From positions 3,651,001 through 3,715,000 of the forward strand of contig NZ_CP092282.1 of NCBI RefSeq assembly GCF_024972775.1: 64,000 nucleotides of DNA, read 5' to 3'. The position numbers and the translations under genes were made by a program. Source of the stretch: Dehalobacter sp. DCM. Lineage in GTDB: Bacteria > Bacillota > Desulfitobacteriia > Desulfitobacteriales > Syntrophobotulaceae. Below are positions 40,988 to 48,680 of this stretch, piece by piece. The stretch's first letter is position 1. Every line of letters begins with the position of its first letter. The notes below the pieces were generated by a model, which was not told the DNA's origin, searched no databases, and worked only from the letters and a program-made list of their open reading frames with translations.

Positions 40988-42217
40988 TTACAATTCAGCC
41001 TCAATCAATTTACCCATAAACAGAATTGTCCCTGTTTCATCGTCGGCAATAATGAATAAAAATGGCCGGTCGGCGATGAACGACGGTGCATCCATAGGTG
41101 CTCCCGTCAGCTTCATTTCCACTACGGTTGCCGCCGCGGCTTCACTGCCTTCTTCGTTGACCTCGATAACCGCCTTGTGCAGTACCCGGCTGATACAAAT
41201 ATCATCCCGGATTCTGGAAAAGTCCGCATTGTCAGTAAAGGCCAGCCCCATGCCCAGGGCGGACAGACTGTCTTTGAGGTCTTTAATGCCGTATTCCACT
41301 TTAAAGCGCGGCAGCTGCAGCAGCACATCCTCCCGTTCGGAAATACTGGTCCGGATCACGTTCCACCGCTCGGCATCCAGGCCGCCGATAAATTCGTTGA
41401 TGGGTTCTGTTTCTTCCGGCAAGATGCAGTACATTGCCGCCTTACCGTTGCCGTAGGGCAGCCGGACAGCTTGGAAACCGTCTCCCTGTCCGTAGGCGAT
41501 TTTGCCTGTTCGGCTCATCATCATGACGTCGCTCTTGCCGCCATTGCGTGCCCGGAATTGGGTCTGAAAGGTCTTCTCGGCATCAAATTCCGCCGTCCAA
41601 TCCCCCTTGAAATAGATCGCATTGATCAGGTACATGATGACATCCGGGGCTATCGGGGAATCAACCATCTTTTCGATTTTTTTGTTGGTTGATTGGGATA
41701 TCCATTGATTGATTTGATCTGCGGCTTTGTCTTGGTTAAAGTCGAGCGGGGTCACGGCGGCATTGAAAATATCCTTATTAACCGTTAAAAAGGCCGGCTT
41801 AATATCCTCGCCTTCTCTTACCCAGATCGAATTACTGATGTTCAGCGTGACTTTTTTGTCCAGCTGATTCAGATACGGAATCAGATTTTTATAGCTTTCA
41901 TTGAGGATACTGTCGTCGATTTCGCTATATCCCAAGGCCTTGGCCATGGCTTTTTTCGTTTCTGCCTCGGCTCCCTGATAGGTCATAGACAGAGCCGTCG
42001 CTATGCTCAAGGGCGAGATGAAGATATTCTCTGTACCGTCCTCCTTATTTAGCTGCTGGAAAAGTTCAAAAGCAAAGCGCGAATTTTGCACAACAACCTC
42101 CGGACTGATTCCATTTTTATCAAAGGTTGAATTTTGCGAGGCAGGCTTGGCCGAACACCCTGCCAGCAAGCTAATGGTCAGGATAATACATAGCAGCAGA
42201 CAAACCCTTTTTTTCAT
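40988..42217 (-). CDS. Serpin-family lipoprotein protease inhibitor
   Basis: The 409-residue protein has a lipoprotein signal (LLLCIILTISLLAGC, Cys about 21) and a full serpin fold: FISPLSIATALSMTYQGA (about 70-87), INAIYFKGDW (about 195), and hinge plus reactive loop VNEEGSEAAAATVV (about 345-358) with EMKLTGAPMDAP before FIADRPFLFII. The Ala-rich hinge indicates an inhibitory serpin. The scissile bond lies somewhere in the EMKLTGAPMD loop. It would inhibit serine or cysteine proteases at the outer membrane face. AAGGAG precedes ATG 42217. Confidence 0.92.
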   Translation of the reverse strand: MKKRVCLLLCIILTISLLAGCSAKPASQNSTFDKNGISPEVVVQNSRFAFELFQQLNKEDGTENIFISPLSIATALSMTYQGAEAETKKAMAKALGYSEIDDSILNESYKNLIPYLNQLDKKVTLNISNSIWVREGEDIKPAFLTVNKDIFNAAVTPLDFNQDKAADQINQWISQSTNKKIEKMVDSPIAPDVIMYLINAIYFKGDWTAEFDAEKTFQTQFRARNGGKSDVMMMSRTGKIAYGQGDGFQAVRLPYGNGKAAMYCILPEETEPINEFIGGLDAERWNVIRTSISEREDVLLQLPRFKVEYGIKDLKDSLSALGMGLAFTDNADFSRIRDDICISRVLHKAVIEVNEEGSEAAAATVVEMKLTGAPMDAPSFIADRPFLFIIADDETGTILFMGKLIEAEL

Positions 42218-42311
42218 TTAATCACTCCTTCATACCCTAATATTCCTTGAGGAAGTTCCGTATGGTATGACGATAAAACCCGGGTTGACCTGACGGTTTC
42301 ATTACGCTTTA

Positions 42312-43748
42312 TCAGGTTAGCTGCTGATGATTGCGAAAAAAATCATCCCAAGGGTCCTTATCCTCGATTCTCCGAAGTGCTTCCGCCATGGTCACACTGT
42401 CGGGAGCCAACGTGTCTAATTCCGCCCAGGCGATGGGCATGGACACGCGGGCCCCTTTGCGGGCTCGGATCGAATACGGGGCAATACTGGTGGCACCTCT
42501 GCCGTTGCGAATCCAGTCAATAAAGATTTTGCCCTTGCGCTTGGCCTTGCGCACGTTGCTGGTGTAGCGGTCGGGCCATTTCTGTTCCATCACTTCGGCG
42601 ACGCGCCTGGCAAAATCGTGAAATACCTCCCAGGCAGCGGTAGGTTTTAAAGGAACGACCACATGGTACCCTTTGCCGCCGCTGGTCTTGAGATAGGCGT
42701 TCAGGGAAAGCTCGGTGAGAATACTATGTAAATCCCGGACCCCCTGCCGCACGTGACTCAGTTCCATGCCCTCATCCGGGTCCAGATCAAAGACCATCAG
42801 ATCCGGTTTTTCCAGAGCGTCCACCCGGCTTCCCCAGGTGTGAAATTCCAGGGTGCCCATTTGCGCTTCGGCGATGAGCCCGGAAATGTTTTCTATATAA
42901 AAGTAGTCCTCCGTTTTCCCCTCACTATGGGTAATGGGGATAGTTACGATTCCTTTGCTGCCCGGGCCGGGATGCTTCTTATAAAAGCAGGTTTGGGAGA
43001 TGCCCTTGGGGCAGCGGACAATGCTTAAGACCCTGCGGCTCAGATAGGGAAGCATGCGCTCCGCAGCCTTTTCGTAATAGCGGACCACATCCCCTTTGGT
43101 GATTTCCGGTTCAGTGAAGATCACTTTGTCCGGGTTACTGATCTTAATTCCTTGGATAACCAGGCCGTCGGTCCATTCTTTTCCAGCTTCTATTTCCTCC
43201 ATGGTGCGTCCGGTTCGGATGCTGGTGGTAAATTCGGATACACCGTCGCTGCCGGCAGCATGTTCATCTTTTTCTTTGAGCAGCAGCCAGTTTTCCTGTT
43301 TCTCGTCCTTTTTCCCTTTTAGCCGCACCAAGGCCCACTTCCCCTTCAGTCGTTGCCCTTTCAGGACAAACTTGAGCATTCCTGCACCGAGTCCCTCAGC
43401 CACATCCCCATGGGGCTCCCAGTACCCTTCATCCCAGAGCATGACGACACCGCCGCCGTATTCCCCTTTGGGAATCGTCCCCTCAAAATTCCGGTACTCC
43501 AGGGGATGGTCTTCCACATGTACGGCGAGCCGCTTGTCCCGGGTATCATAGGAAGGGCCCTTGGGTACAGCCCAGCTTAAGAGAGTCCCATCCCACTCCA
43601 GACGAAAATCGTAGTGATCCCGACGGGCCAGATGGTGCTGGACGACAAACCGCAGACTCTCCCGGGGCATTTCGCTTATCCCTTCCGGTTCCAGGGTTCG
43701 GTCAAAATTCCTTTTCCGGTTGTATTCAGTGAGTTTTTCCTTATCCAT
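42312..43748 (-). CDS. ligD: LigD-type phosphoesterase-polymerase (no ligase domain)
   Basis: The 478-residue protein has the 3'-phosphoesterase domain (~30-170; VVQHHLARRDHYDFRLEWDG, HVEDHPLEYRNFEGTIPKGE) and the primase-polymerase domain (~200-475; MVFDLDPDEG with the catalytic acidic pair, SGGKGYHVVVPL). The ATP-dependent ligase domain of full-length LigD is absent. It should process ends and add nucleotides in non-homologous end joining with Ku and a separate ligase, neither of which is in the window. ATG 43748 fits GGAAG better than 43754. Confidence 0.9.
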   Translation of the reverse strand: MDKEKLTEYNRKRNFDRTLEPEGISEMPRESLRFVVQHHLARRDHYDFRLEWDGTLLSWAVPKGPSYDTRDKRLAVHVEDHPLEYRNFEGTIPKGEYGGGVVMLWDEGYWEPHGDVAEGLGAGMLKFVLKGQRLKGKWALVRLKGKKDEKQENWLLLKEKDEHAAGSDGVSEFTTSIRTGRTMEEIEAGKEWTDGLVIQGIKISNPDKVIFTEPEITKGDVVRYYEKAAERMLPYLSRRVLSIVRCPKGISQTCFYKKHPGPGSKGIVTIPITHSEGKTEDYFYIENISGLIAEAQMGTLEFHTWGSRVDALEKPDLMVFDLDPDEGMELSHVRQGVRDLHSILTELSLNAYLKTSGGKGYHVVVPLKPTAAWEVFHDFARRVAEVMEQKWPDRYTSNVRKAKRKGKIFIDWIRNGRGATSIAPYSIRARKGARVSMPIAWAELDTLAPDSVTMAEALRRIEDKDPWDDFFRNHQQLT

Positions 43749-43834
43749 ACCCATATCTTCCCATAGTGTATTTCAAACTATGCATCGCAGAAATTTTATA
43801 TCATTTGAATGTAGTTTTGTGCGCCATAGAAGTT

Positions 43835-43995
43835 TTATACATTGTATTTTTCTCGAATGCTTTTTAGCGACGCTTCTCCGTCCAGCATCTTCCCCTTGGC
43901 TATCTGTGCTTCAGCTGCAGCCAATTTGTTGTAGACATCAAGCATGAACAGTTTTTCCTCGTACATTTTTACACTCATAATAACCATATCGCCAT
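43835..43995 (-). pseudogene. C-terminal half of a Phd/YefM antitoxin
   Basis: The minus strand reads NGYGDMVIMSVKMYEEKLFM, then LDVYNKLAAAEAQIAKGKML, ending IREKYNV at TAA (plus 43835-43837). This is the usual second half of a Phd/YefM antitoxin. The N-terminal DNA-binding part and any toxin gene are missing, cut at the end of the neighbouring HAAS gene. A frame from ATG 43987 exists but has no convincing ribosome binding site. Confidence 0.6.
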
Positions 43996-44009
43996 ACCCG
44001 TTTCCTCCA

Positions 44010-44867
44010 TCAATTTCTCAGGTTAACCACTTTTGCCTGTAATTTTAAGATACCCTCAATCGAAATCGTCTGTTGAAGAAATCCGTACAGAAGAAAAACA
44101 TTGGCAACAAGGACTTGCGTTTCGCCGCTTGAGAAGGACCCTGCCACAAAAACACCGATGAAGAGCATCGCCCAATAAGCAAAACTGGCATTACAAATCC
44201 GCTTCCAGACGGGGATGTAATTATTTCCCCTGATGAACTGGAACAGAATAACAACATACCACATCATATGCATTGTGACAAAATCCCAAAGGCCGCTCGG
44301 TCCGGTTAATCTGTCCCAATTCAGCGAAAAAAGCTGTTGAGGGTATAACTCCCAGTTTATTGCGGTTTCTCTCGCTGGGGTCAAAAAAGCCTGTAAGAAA
44401 AAAAGATAAATCCCAATGAAGCCGATAACGTATAGCCACCAAAAGGTTTGGCGCTTCACCGCAAGATGATAAATACCATACGCAATAGCTAACGCGATTA
44501 TGGGCACAGCAATAAAATAGTATTGGAAATAGGCTTCTATCAACAGTTTCGGGCCAACGATACACGCAATTAAACATAAACCGGCAATGCACATTTCTTT
44601 GAGAATATGTCTTTTTTTCGCGCTGGGATAGGCTTGATTCACTTCGTGCTGGATCATTTGAATATCGCCAAATTGCGCTATCACCGTGCGGATTGCCTCA
44701 TCTTGATCCAAATCGCTGCTGCGTAATGCGGCATAGTGGTCATATAAGTGTTGTTTCCACTCATCCGCCAATTCCTGTTTTTCTCTCAGCTCCAAATTCA
44801 CTCCGGAAATAATTGTCCGGACGTAATGTTCGAATTCCTCAATCCGTAGATGTTCTGACAATGCCAT
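44010..44867 (-). CDS. HAAS/permease-prefix domain membrane protein
   Basis: The 285-residue protein has a soluble N-terminal helical domain (~1-85; WKQHLYDHYAALRSSDLDQD, RTVIAQFGDIQMIQHEVNQ) of the HAAS signalling type, then seven or so membrane helices. Such proteins are partnered with PadR regulators. The start ATG 44867 lies inside the end of the padR gene, so the two are translationally coupled. It may transmit an envelope signal or modulate the regulator; the mechanism is unknown. Confidence 0.8.
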   Translation of the reverse strand: MALSEHLRIEEFEHYVRTIISGVNLELREKQELADEWKQHLYDHYAALRSSDLDQDEAIRTVIAQFGDIQMIQHEVNQAYPSAKKRHILKEMCIAGLCLIACIVGPKLLIEAYFQYYFIAVPIIALAIAYGIYHLAVKRQTFWWLYVIGFIGIYLFFLQAFLTPARETAINWELYPQQLFSLNWDRLTGPSGLWDFVTMHMMWYVVILFQFIRGNNYIPVWKRICNASFAYWAMLFIGVFVAGSFSSGETQVLVANVFLLYGFLQQTISIEGILKLQAKVVNLRN

Positions 44868-45186
44868 CACCCACAATCCGCTGCATAACTTTCTGAAACA
44901 TGTTCCATTCGTTTTTTTGATCTGCTACGGCGTGTTCGCCTGCATGTGTAATGCGATAATATTTTCGGCGCGGTCCATCACTGGAATCCCGCCAATAACT
45001 ACTGACCAGTCCGGCTAGTTCCAGTCTTTTTAAAGCCGGATAAAGGGTTCCTTCTTTGTAACAAAGATATCCTTCACTCAGCGTTTGTACCTTCTCTGTA
45101 ATCTCGTACCCGTACATATCCTTCTCGGTAAGCAAAGACAACAGAATAAGGCCGGTACTTCCCTTTAATAGTTCCGCTTTATGCAT
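44839..45186 (-). CDS. PadR-family transcriptional regulator
   Basis: The 115-residue winged-helix protein starts MHKAELLKGSTGLILLSLL and contains MYGYEITEKV and YKEGTLYPALKRLELAGLV, the PadR core. ATG 45186 is preferred over 45213. PadR proteins repress transporter or stress operons and are released by ligands. It overlaps the HAAS gene by 29 bases and forms a two-gene operon with it. Confidence 0.92.
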   Translation of the reverse strand: MHKAELLKGSTGLILLSLLTEKDMYGYEITEKVQTLSEGYLCYKEGTLYPALKRLELAGLVSSYWRDSSDGPRRKYYRITHAGEHAVADQKNEWNMFQKVMQRIVGDGIVRTSTD

Positions 45187-45276
45187 TTCCAGCGCCCCTC
45201 TATGTAGAATCACTACTTACTGTATATTGTAACACGATGTAGCGGTGAAATATATGGTATATTTTGTAATTTATGT

Positions 45277-45341
45277 TATAATAGCCCTGCAGCAGATGGC
45301 GTGCAGGGCGGTCGGCATTCCCTCCGGAAGGAGGTGATGCC
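45277..45341 (+). promoter_or_regulatory. Promoter and RBS-sequestering leader of toxin copy D
   Basis: TATAAT (45277-45282) with TGT before it is an extended -10. CCCTGC/GCAGGG forms a 5' stem. GGCAT..CCCTCC (45314-45325) pairs with GGAGG..ATGCC (about 45330-45342), occluding the ribosome binding site. Confidence 0.7.
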
Positions 45342-45342
45342 C

Positions 45343-45426
45343 ATGGAAGTATTCCAGTCATTGATGTTGATGGTTTCTTTCGCGACGTTGGTCGTTATGA
45401 TACTATCCTTCAATAGGAAGAAATAG
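45343..45426 (+). CDS. Putative holin-like type I toxin peptide (27 aa), copy D
   Basis: The frame starts MEVFQSLMLMVSF and ends ILSFNRKK before TAG 45424-45426. It differs from copy B at only a few residues, nearly all conservative. One membrane-spanning helix with an acidic N-terminus and basic C-terminus fits the Hol-Tox family. ATG 45343 has AGGAGG at 8 bases. No lysis genes are nearby, which argues against a phage holin and for a chromosomal type I toxin held silent by the overlapping antisense RNA. Confidence 0.8.
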   Translation: MEVFQSLMLMVSFATLVVMILSFNRKK

Positions 45427-45527
45427 ACCGCCCAGTCTAATGGTTAACGGTCTATTCCGTATACCGAAGCCGACCGCCCTTAAAGCGGCTGTTGCGGGGA
45501 ATCATGTTACAGCATGATTCCTCTTTT
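45416..45527 (-). ncRNA. Predicted antisense antitoxin RNA, copy D
   Basis: A minus-strand TATAAT (plus 45534-45539) would start an RNA near 45527. Its 5' stem is GGAATCATG/CATGATTCC, a middle stem is AGCCG/CGGCT (45468-45490), and its terminator is AATAGACCG/CGGTCTATT (45422-45456) followed by TTCTT on that strand. It would be ~110 nt and overlap the toxin stop codon and 3' UTR. Ends and function are inferred. Confidence 0.65.
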
Positions 45528-45530
45528 GTT
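45498..45530 (+). terminator. Terminator of toxin mRNA, copy D
   Basis: GGAATCATG (45498-45506) pairs perfectly with CATGATTCC (45513-45521) and is followed by TCTTTTGTTT. Confidence 0.8.
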
Positions 45531-45642
45531 TATATTATATACCATGTTTTAGTTAAAATACATACTTATCTGTAAATTTATGTAAAATAGTATGCCTTGT
45601 CTGGCTTCAGTGTTCCATTTTCCACACCAACACACTAACGTC

Positions 45643-46413
45643 TTACCCTATTTTCCGCTTATACGCCAGCATGGCAAAACCATAAGCAATAATCAGAATA
45701 CCCAGGCACCAGGCAAGTGCAATCCAGATACCACTCCCGACCGGCTGAGCGGACAGCAGTGCCCGAATGGCCTCCACAATCGCAGTGACTGGCTGGTTCT
45801 CGGCAAAGACGCGAACGCCCGACGGCATCGATGCGGTTGGCACAAACGCCGAGCTGATAAACGGCAGAAAGATCAGCGGGTAGGAAAAGGCACTGGCGCC
45901 GTCAACGGATTTGGCGGACAACCCGGCAATCGCCGCGATCCAGGTCAGGGCAAGGGTAAACAGCGCGAGGATACCGGCTACAGCGAGCCAGGACAGTACC
46001 CCAGCCGGCGAGCGAAAGCCCATGAGGAGAGCCGCCAATAGGATGACGACCACAGAAATTGCGTTGGATACCAGCGAAGTCAACACGTGCCCCCACAGTA
46101 CGGTGGAACGCGCTATCGGCATGGAATGGAAGCGCTCGAATATGCCCCGCTGCATGTCGATAAACAAGCGGTAAGCCGTATAGGATACACCGCTGGCAAT
46201 GGCAATCAGCAGGATGCCGGGCAGCAGGTAATTCACGTAGTTATCCGTACCGGCTTTAATGGCGCCGCCGAATACATAGACGAAAAGCAGCATAAAGGCA
46301 ATCGGCATGAGGGTTACCGTGATGATGGTGTCCATACTGCGAAAGATATGGCGCATGGAACGTCCAAGCATTACTGTCATATCGCTGAAAAAGTGTCTTT
46401 TAATTGTTTCCAT
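45643..46413 (-). CDS. ABC-2 type exporter permease (DrrB-like)
   Basis: The 256-residue protein has six membrane helices and the ABC-2 permease signature ASAFSYPLIFLPFISSAFVP before the last helix. The start METIKRHFFSDMTVMLGRSM and RSMDTIITVTLMPIAFMLLF segment fit the daunorubicin-exporter permease group. ATG 46413 follows the stop of the ATPase gene directly. It would form a dimeric membrane channel exporting a drug or lipid-like compound with the ATPase at 46414. Confidence 0.9.
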   Translation of the reverse strand: METIKRHFFSDMTVMLGRSMRHIFRSMDTIITVTLMPIAFMLLFVYVFGGAIKAGTDNYVNYLLPGILLIAIASGVSYTAYRLFIDMQRGIFERFHSMPIARSTVLWGHVLTSLVSNAISVVVILLAALLMGFRSPAGVLSWLAVAGILALFTLALTWIAAIAGLSAKSVDGASAFSYPLIFLPFISSAFVPTASMPSGVRVFAENQPVTAIVEAIRALLSAQPVGSGIWIALAWCLGILIIAYGFAMLAYKRKIG

Positions 46414-47229
46414 TTAGCTAACCCCCTTTTTCTCCTTGCCATCCATGGCACCGCCATATAGCTCATCCGTGGACGTTTGGCCGACGATAGTAAGGAATAT
46501 CTCCTCCAAGGTCGGCTGTTTTTCCACATATTCCACCTTGGCCGGCGGGAACTGCTTTTTCAACTCTGCCAGAGTGCCGTCCGCGATAATCTTCCCCTGA
46601 TGAAGAATGGCGATGTGATCAGCCAGTTGTTCAGCCTCCTCCAAATACTGCGTAGTCAGGAATACCGTCGTACCCCTGCCAGTAAGCTCCTTAACAAGCT
46701 TCCATACCTCAAGGCGCGCCTCGGGGTCAAGCCCGGTGGTCGGCTCGTCGAGGAAAATAAGCTGCGGGTTTCCCACAACGCTCATGGCGATGTCCAGCCT
46801 GCGACGCATACCACCCGAATACGTGGATACCCTGCGGTTGGCGGCGTCAATCAAGCCGAAACGCTGCAGCAAACTCTCCGTGACCTGCCGTGGGTGATTC
46901 AGGTGCCGCAGTTTGGCGATCATAATCAGGTTTTCCCGTCCGGTCAATGTGTCGTCCACCGCGGCAAATTGTCCGGTCAGACTGATGGACTGCCGCACAT
47001 CGCCGGGTTTTGCTATAACGTCGAATCCGTTGACGACGGCCTTGCCACTGTCCGGTTTCAGCAGTGTAGTCAGTATTTTGATGATCGTTGTCTTGCCTGC
47101 GCCGTTCGATTCGAGCAGGGCGAAAACACTGCCTGTTTTTATTTGAAAATCAACGCCTGCGAGTACCGGGGTGTTTTTATAGGATTTTTTCAACCCGTGC
47201 ACCGAAATAGCGATTTTATTTTGAGACAT
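46414..47229 (-). CDS. ABC transporter ATPase (DrrA-like)
   Basis: The 271-residue protein has signature YSGGMRRRLDIAMSVV (about 140), Walker B LIFLDEPTTGLD (about 157-168) and the switch His position replaced by Gln (LTTQYLEEAEQL), as in DrrA-type ATPases. The Walker A reads ALLESNGAGKTT, with Glu where the first Gly of GxxxxGKT should be, an unusual change that might affect ATP binding. The C-terminal tail (TSTDELYGGAMDGKEKKG) is longer than needed. It is the middle gene of a regulator-ATPase-permease operon. Confidence 0.88.
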   Translation of the reverse strand: MSQNKIAISVHGLKKSYKNTPVLAGVDFQIKTGSVFALLESNGAGKTTIIKILTTLLKPDSGKAVVNGFDVIAKPGDVRQSISLTGQFAAVDDTLTGRENLIMIAKLRHLNHPRQVTESLLQRFGLIDAANRRVSTYSGGMRRRLDIAMSVVGNPQLIFLDEPTTGLDPEARLEVWKLVKELTGRGTTVFLTTQYLEEAEQLADHIAILHQGKIIADGTLAELKKQFPPAKVEYVEKQPTLEEIFLTIVGQTSTDELYGGAMDGKEKKGVS

Positions 47230-47231
47230 CG

Positions 47232-48155
47232 TTATACCTCCTCTGGTGTGAATAACGTGATCCCGCTCACGTCTGCTTTGCCGTTTTTCAAAAAGGAATA
47301 GGTCATCTTATCTGCTTGACAGTCAATAAACCGGATCCGCTTCAGGCTTTTATTTTTGAAAAAAGTATTAAGCAACGTGGCATTCTGAAAGGTCACCCCG
47401 GAAAAATCACAGTTATCAAAAGCGCAGTCCGATAAGGTGCCCTCGAAAACGATATCGGCAAATTGGGTGGTGTAAAAGGTGGTGTGGTTCAACACAGCAC
47501 CTGCCATGGTGTTTTTCAACAAGGCACTGGATTTGAAGACTGCTCCCGTAAAATCGGCGCCGGTGAAATCACAGCCTTTGATATAGCTTGAAGCAAATTC
47601 AGAATCCTTTAACAAACAGCTTGTAAAGAAACTGTTGACAATACTGGAACTTTGAATGCGGCTGACGCTGATGTCGGAATGGGAAAAATCACAGCCATCC
47701 ACATTGTTGCTTTTCAGCAGAAGCCCTGCCATCTCCGAACCGATAAAAAGACAGCGCTGCATATTGGAAGAACTCAATTTTTCATGCAAATTATGGAGTC
47801 CGGAAAAGTCTGCGTCTACCCAATTCCAGCTGGACATATCCCAGCCACGTTTTTTCTCCGGTTTTCCGGATGGCGGTTCAGCTGATGGCACCTCGGAAGA
47901 CTCGACAAACGTTTTTACAACGGATGTTTTTACGGCTTTTTCTGATTGAACGCTTTCTGAAAAGTAGTTGAGGTCAACCCCCAGTATTTCCGCAAGCCGG
48001 TGTAACGTAATAATGTCCGGTAAGGATTCTCCGCGTTCCCACTTTCCGACAGCTTGCGAACTAATGGATAGCCGCCCAGCCAACTGTGCCTGAGATAAAT
48101 TCTTTTCTTTGCGAGCTTCTGAAATTTTATTTCCTATCATCACCGATGTTAACAT
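47232..48155 (-). CDS. XRE-type regulator fused to pentapeptide repeats
   Basis: The 307-residue protein has an N-terminal helix-turn-helix (~5-62; KISEARKEKNLSQAQLAGRL, AVGKWERGESLPDIITLHRL) and a linker. About 130 residues of pentapeptide repeats follow (CDFSHSDIS, CDFTGADFTGAVF, CDFSGVTFQNATL), which form a right-handed beta-helix. ATG 48155 is chosen; the longer frame from 48206 lacks a site. It lies 2 bases from the DrrA-like ATPase gene, so it probably controls this exporter operon. The beta-helix may sense the substrate or bind a protein partner. Confidence 0.85.
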   Translation of the reverse strand: MLTSVMIGNKISEARKEKNLSQAQLAGRLSISSQAVGKWERGESLPDIITLHRLAEILGVDLNYFSESVQSEKAVKTSVVKTFVESSEVPSAEPPSGKPEKKRGWDMSSWNWVDADFSGLHNLHEKLSSSNMQRCLFIGSEMAGLLLKSNNVDGCDFSHSDISVSRIQSSSIVNSFFTSCLLKDSEFASSYIKGCDFTGADFTGAVFKSSALLKNTMAGAVLNHTTFYTTQFADIVFEGTLSDCAFDNCDFSGVTFQNATLLNTFFKNKSLKRIRFIDCQADKMTYSFLKNGKADVSGITLFTPEEV

Positions 48156-48300
48156 GTGCACACGTTCTCCTTTTTTTGTTTTTGTCGACGCTGTTATTCT
48201 ACCCATTCACACAGCGTATTTCAACACAAAATATGAAACTGTTGGTTGTTTTTCTGCTACTATTCGTTGTATTGGTAGGGCGCAACATCTTTTCCTGTTA

Positions 48301-48615
48301 ATATATGGTATATTTTGTAAATACATATTATAATAGCCCTGCAGCAAATGGCAGCATTCCCTCCTGGAAGGAGGTGATGCCCATGGACGTATGTCAAACA
48401 TTAGCACTGATGATATCCTTTGGAACATTAGTGGATATGATACTTTCGTTCCAAACACGAAAAATAGACCGCTCCTACAGAATGGATAACGGTCTATCCG
48501 TATTCATTAGTCGACCGCCCTTAAAGCGGCTGTTGCGGGGAATCATGTTAGAGCATGATTCCTCTCTGTTCTATTATATACCATGTTGAAGTTAAAATAC
48601 ATAGCTGTAATTTAT
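48301..48615. repeat. Toxin-antitoxin element, copy E (diverged)
   Basis: Left end TATATGGTATATTTTG with TATAAT (48329-48334), the leader hairpin CCCTCC/GGAGG, toxin start, GGAATCATG/CATGATTCC stem (48539-48562) and right end (ATTATATACCATGTTGAAG) are present. The CCCTGC..GCAGGG 5' stem is partly lost and the toxin stop is frameshifted. Confidence 0.8.
48383..48589 (+). CDS. Hol-Tox-like toxin with read-through C-terminal extension, copy E
   Basis: The frame starts MDVCQTLALMISFGTLVDMI and keeps the hydrophobic helix. A base change in spacing near 48455 turns the usual AAATAG end into AAA-ATA-GAC, so translation continues to TGA 48587-48589. The product is 68 residues instead of 27, and the added part is encoded antisense to the antitoxin RNA region. 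An Asp also sits inside the helix (LVDMI). It is probably a decaying toxin. AGGAGG is 8 bases before ATG 48383. Confidence 0.5.
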   Translation: MDVCQTLALMISFGTLVDMILSFQTRKIDRSYRMDNGLSVFISRPPLKRLLRGIMLEHDSSLFYYIPC

Positions 48616-48680
48616 GTAAAACACATGATGAATGAGCCCTTTTCTTTATAAACCTAAGGATAGAGAATTACGTGACTTTG

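Larger units (their letters stand above)
45257..45592. repeat. Toxin-antitoxin element, copy D (intact, reference copy)
   Basis: Left end TATATGGTATATTTTG, extended -10, leader palindromes, toxin frame, three stems and right end (ATTATATACCATG .. CTGTAAATTTATGTAAAA) are all present. It lies between the divergent padR operon and the converging ABC permease gene, with no other gene in the interval. Confidence 0.88.

Noticed and set aside
45343-45426. Hol-Tox peptides as holins of a prophage
   Set aside because: No endolysin, structural, integrase or other phage gene is near any copy, and each copy has its own antisense unit.
46477-47301. 274-codon plus-strand open frame opposite the DrrA-like ATPase
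   Set aside because: It is antisense to a clearly conserved ATPase with signature and Walker B motifs, and its translation has no recognisable domain.
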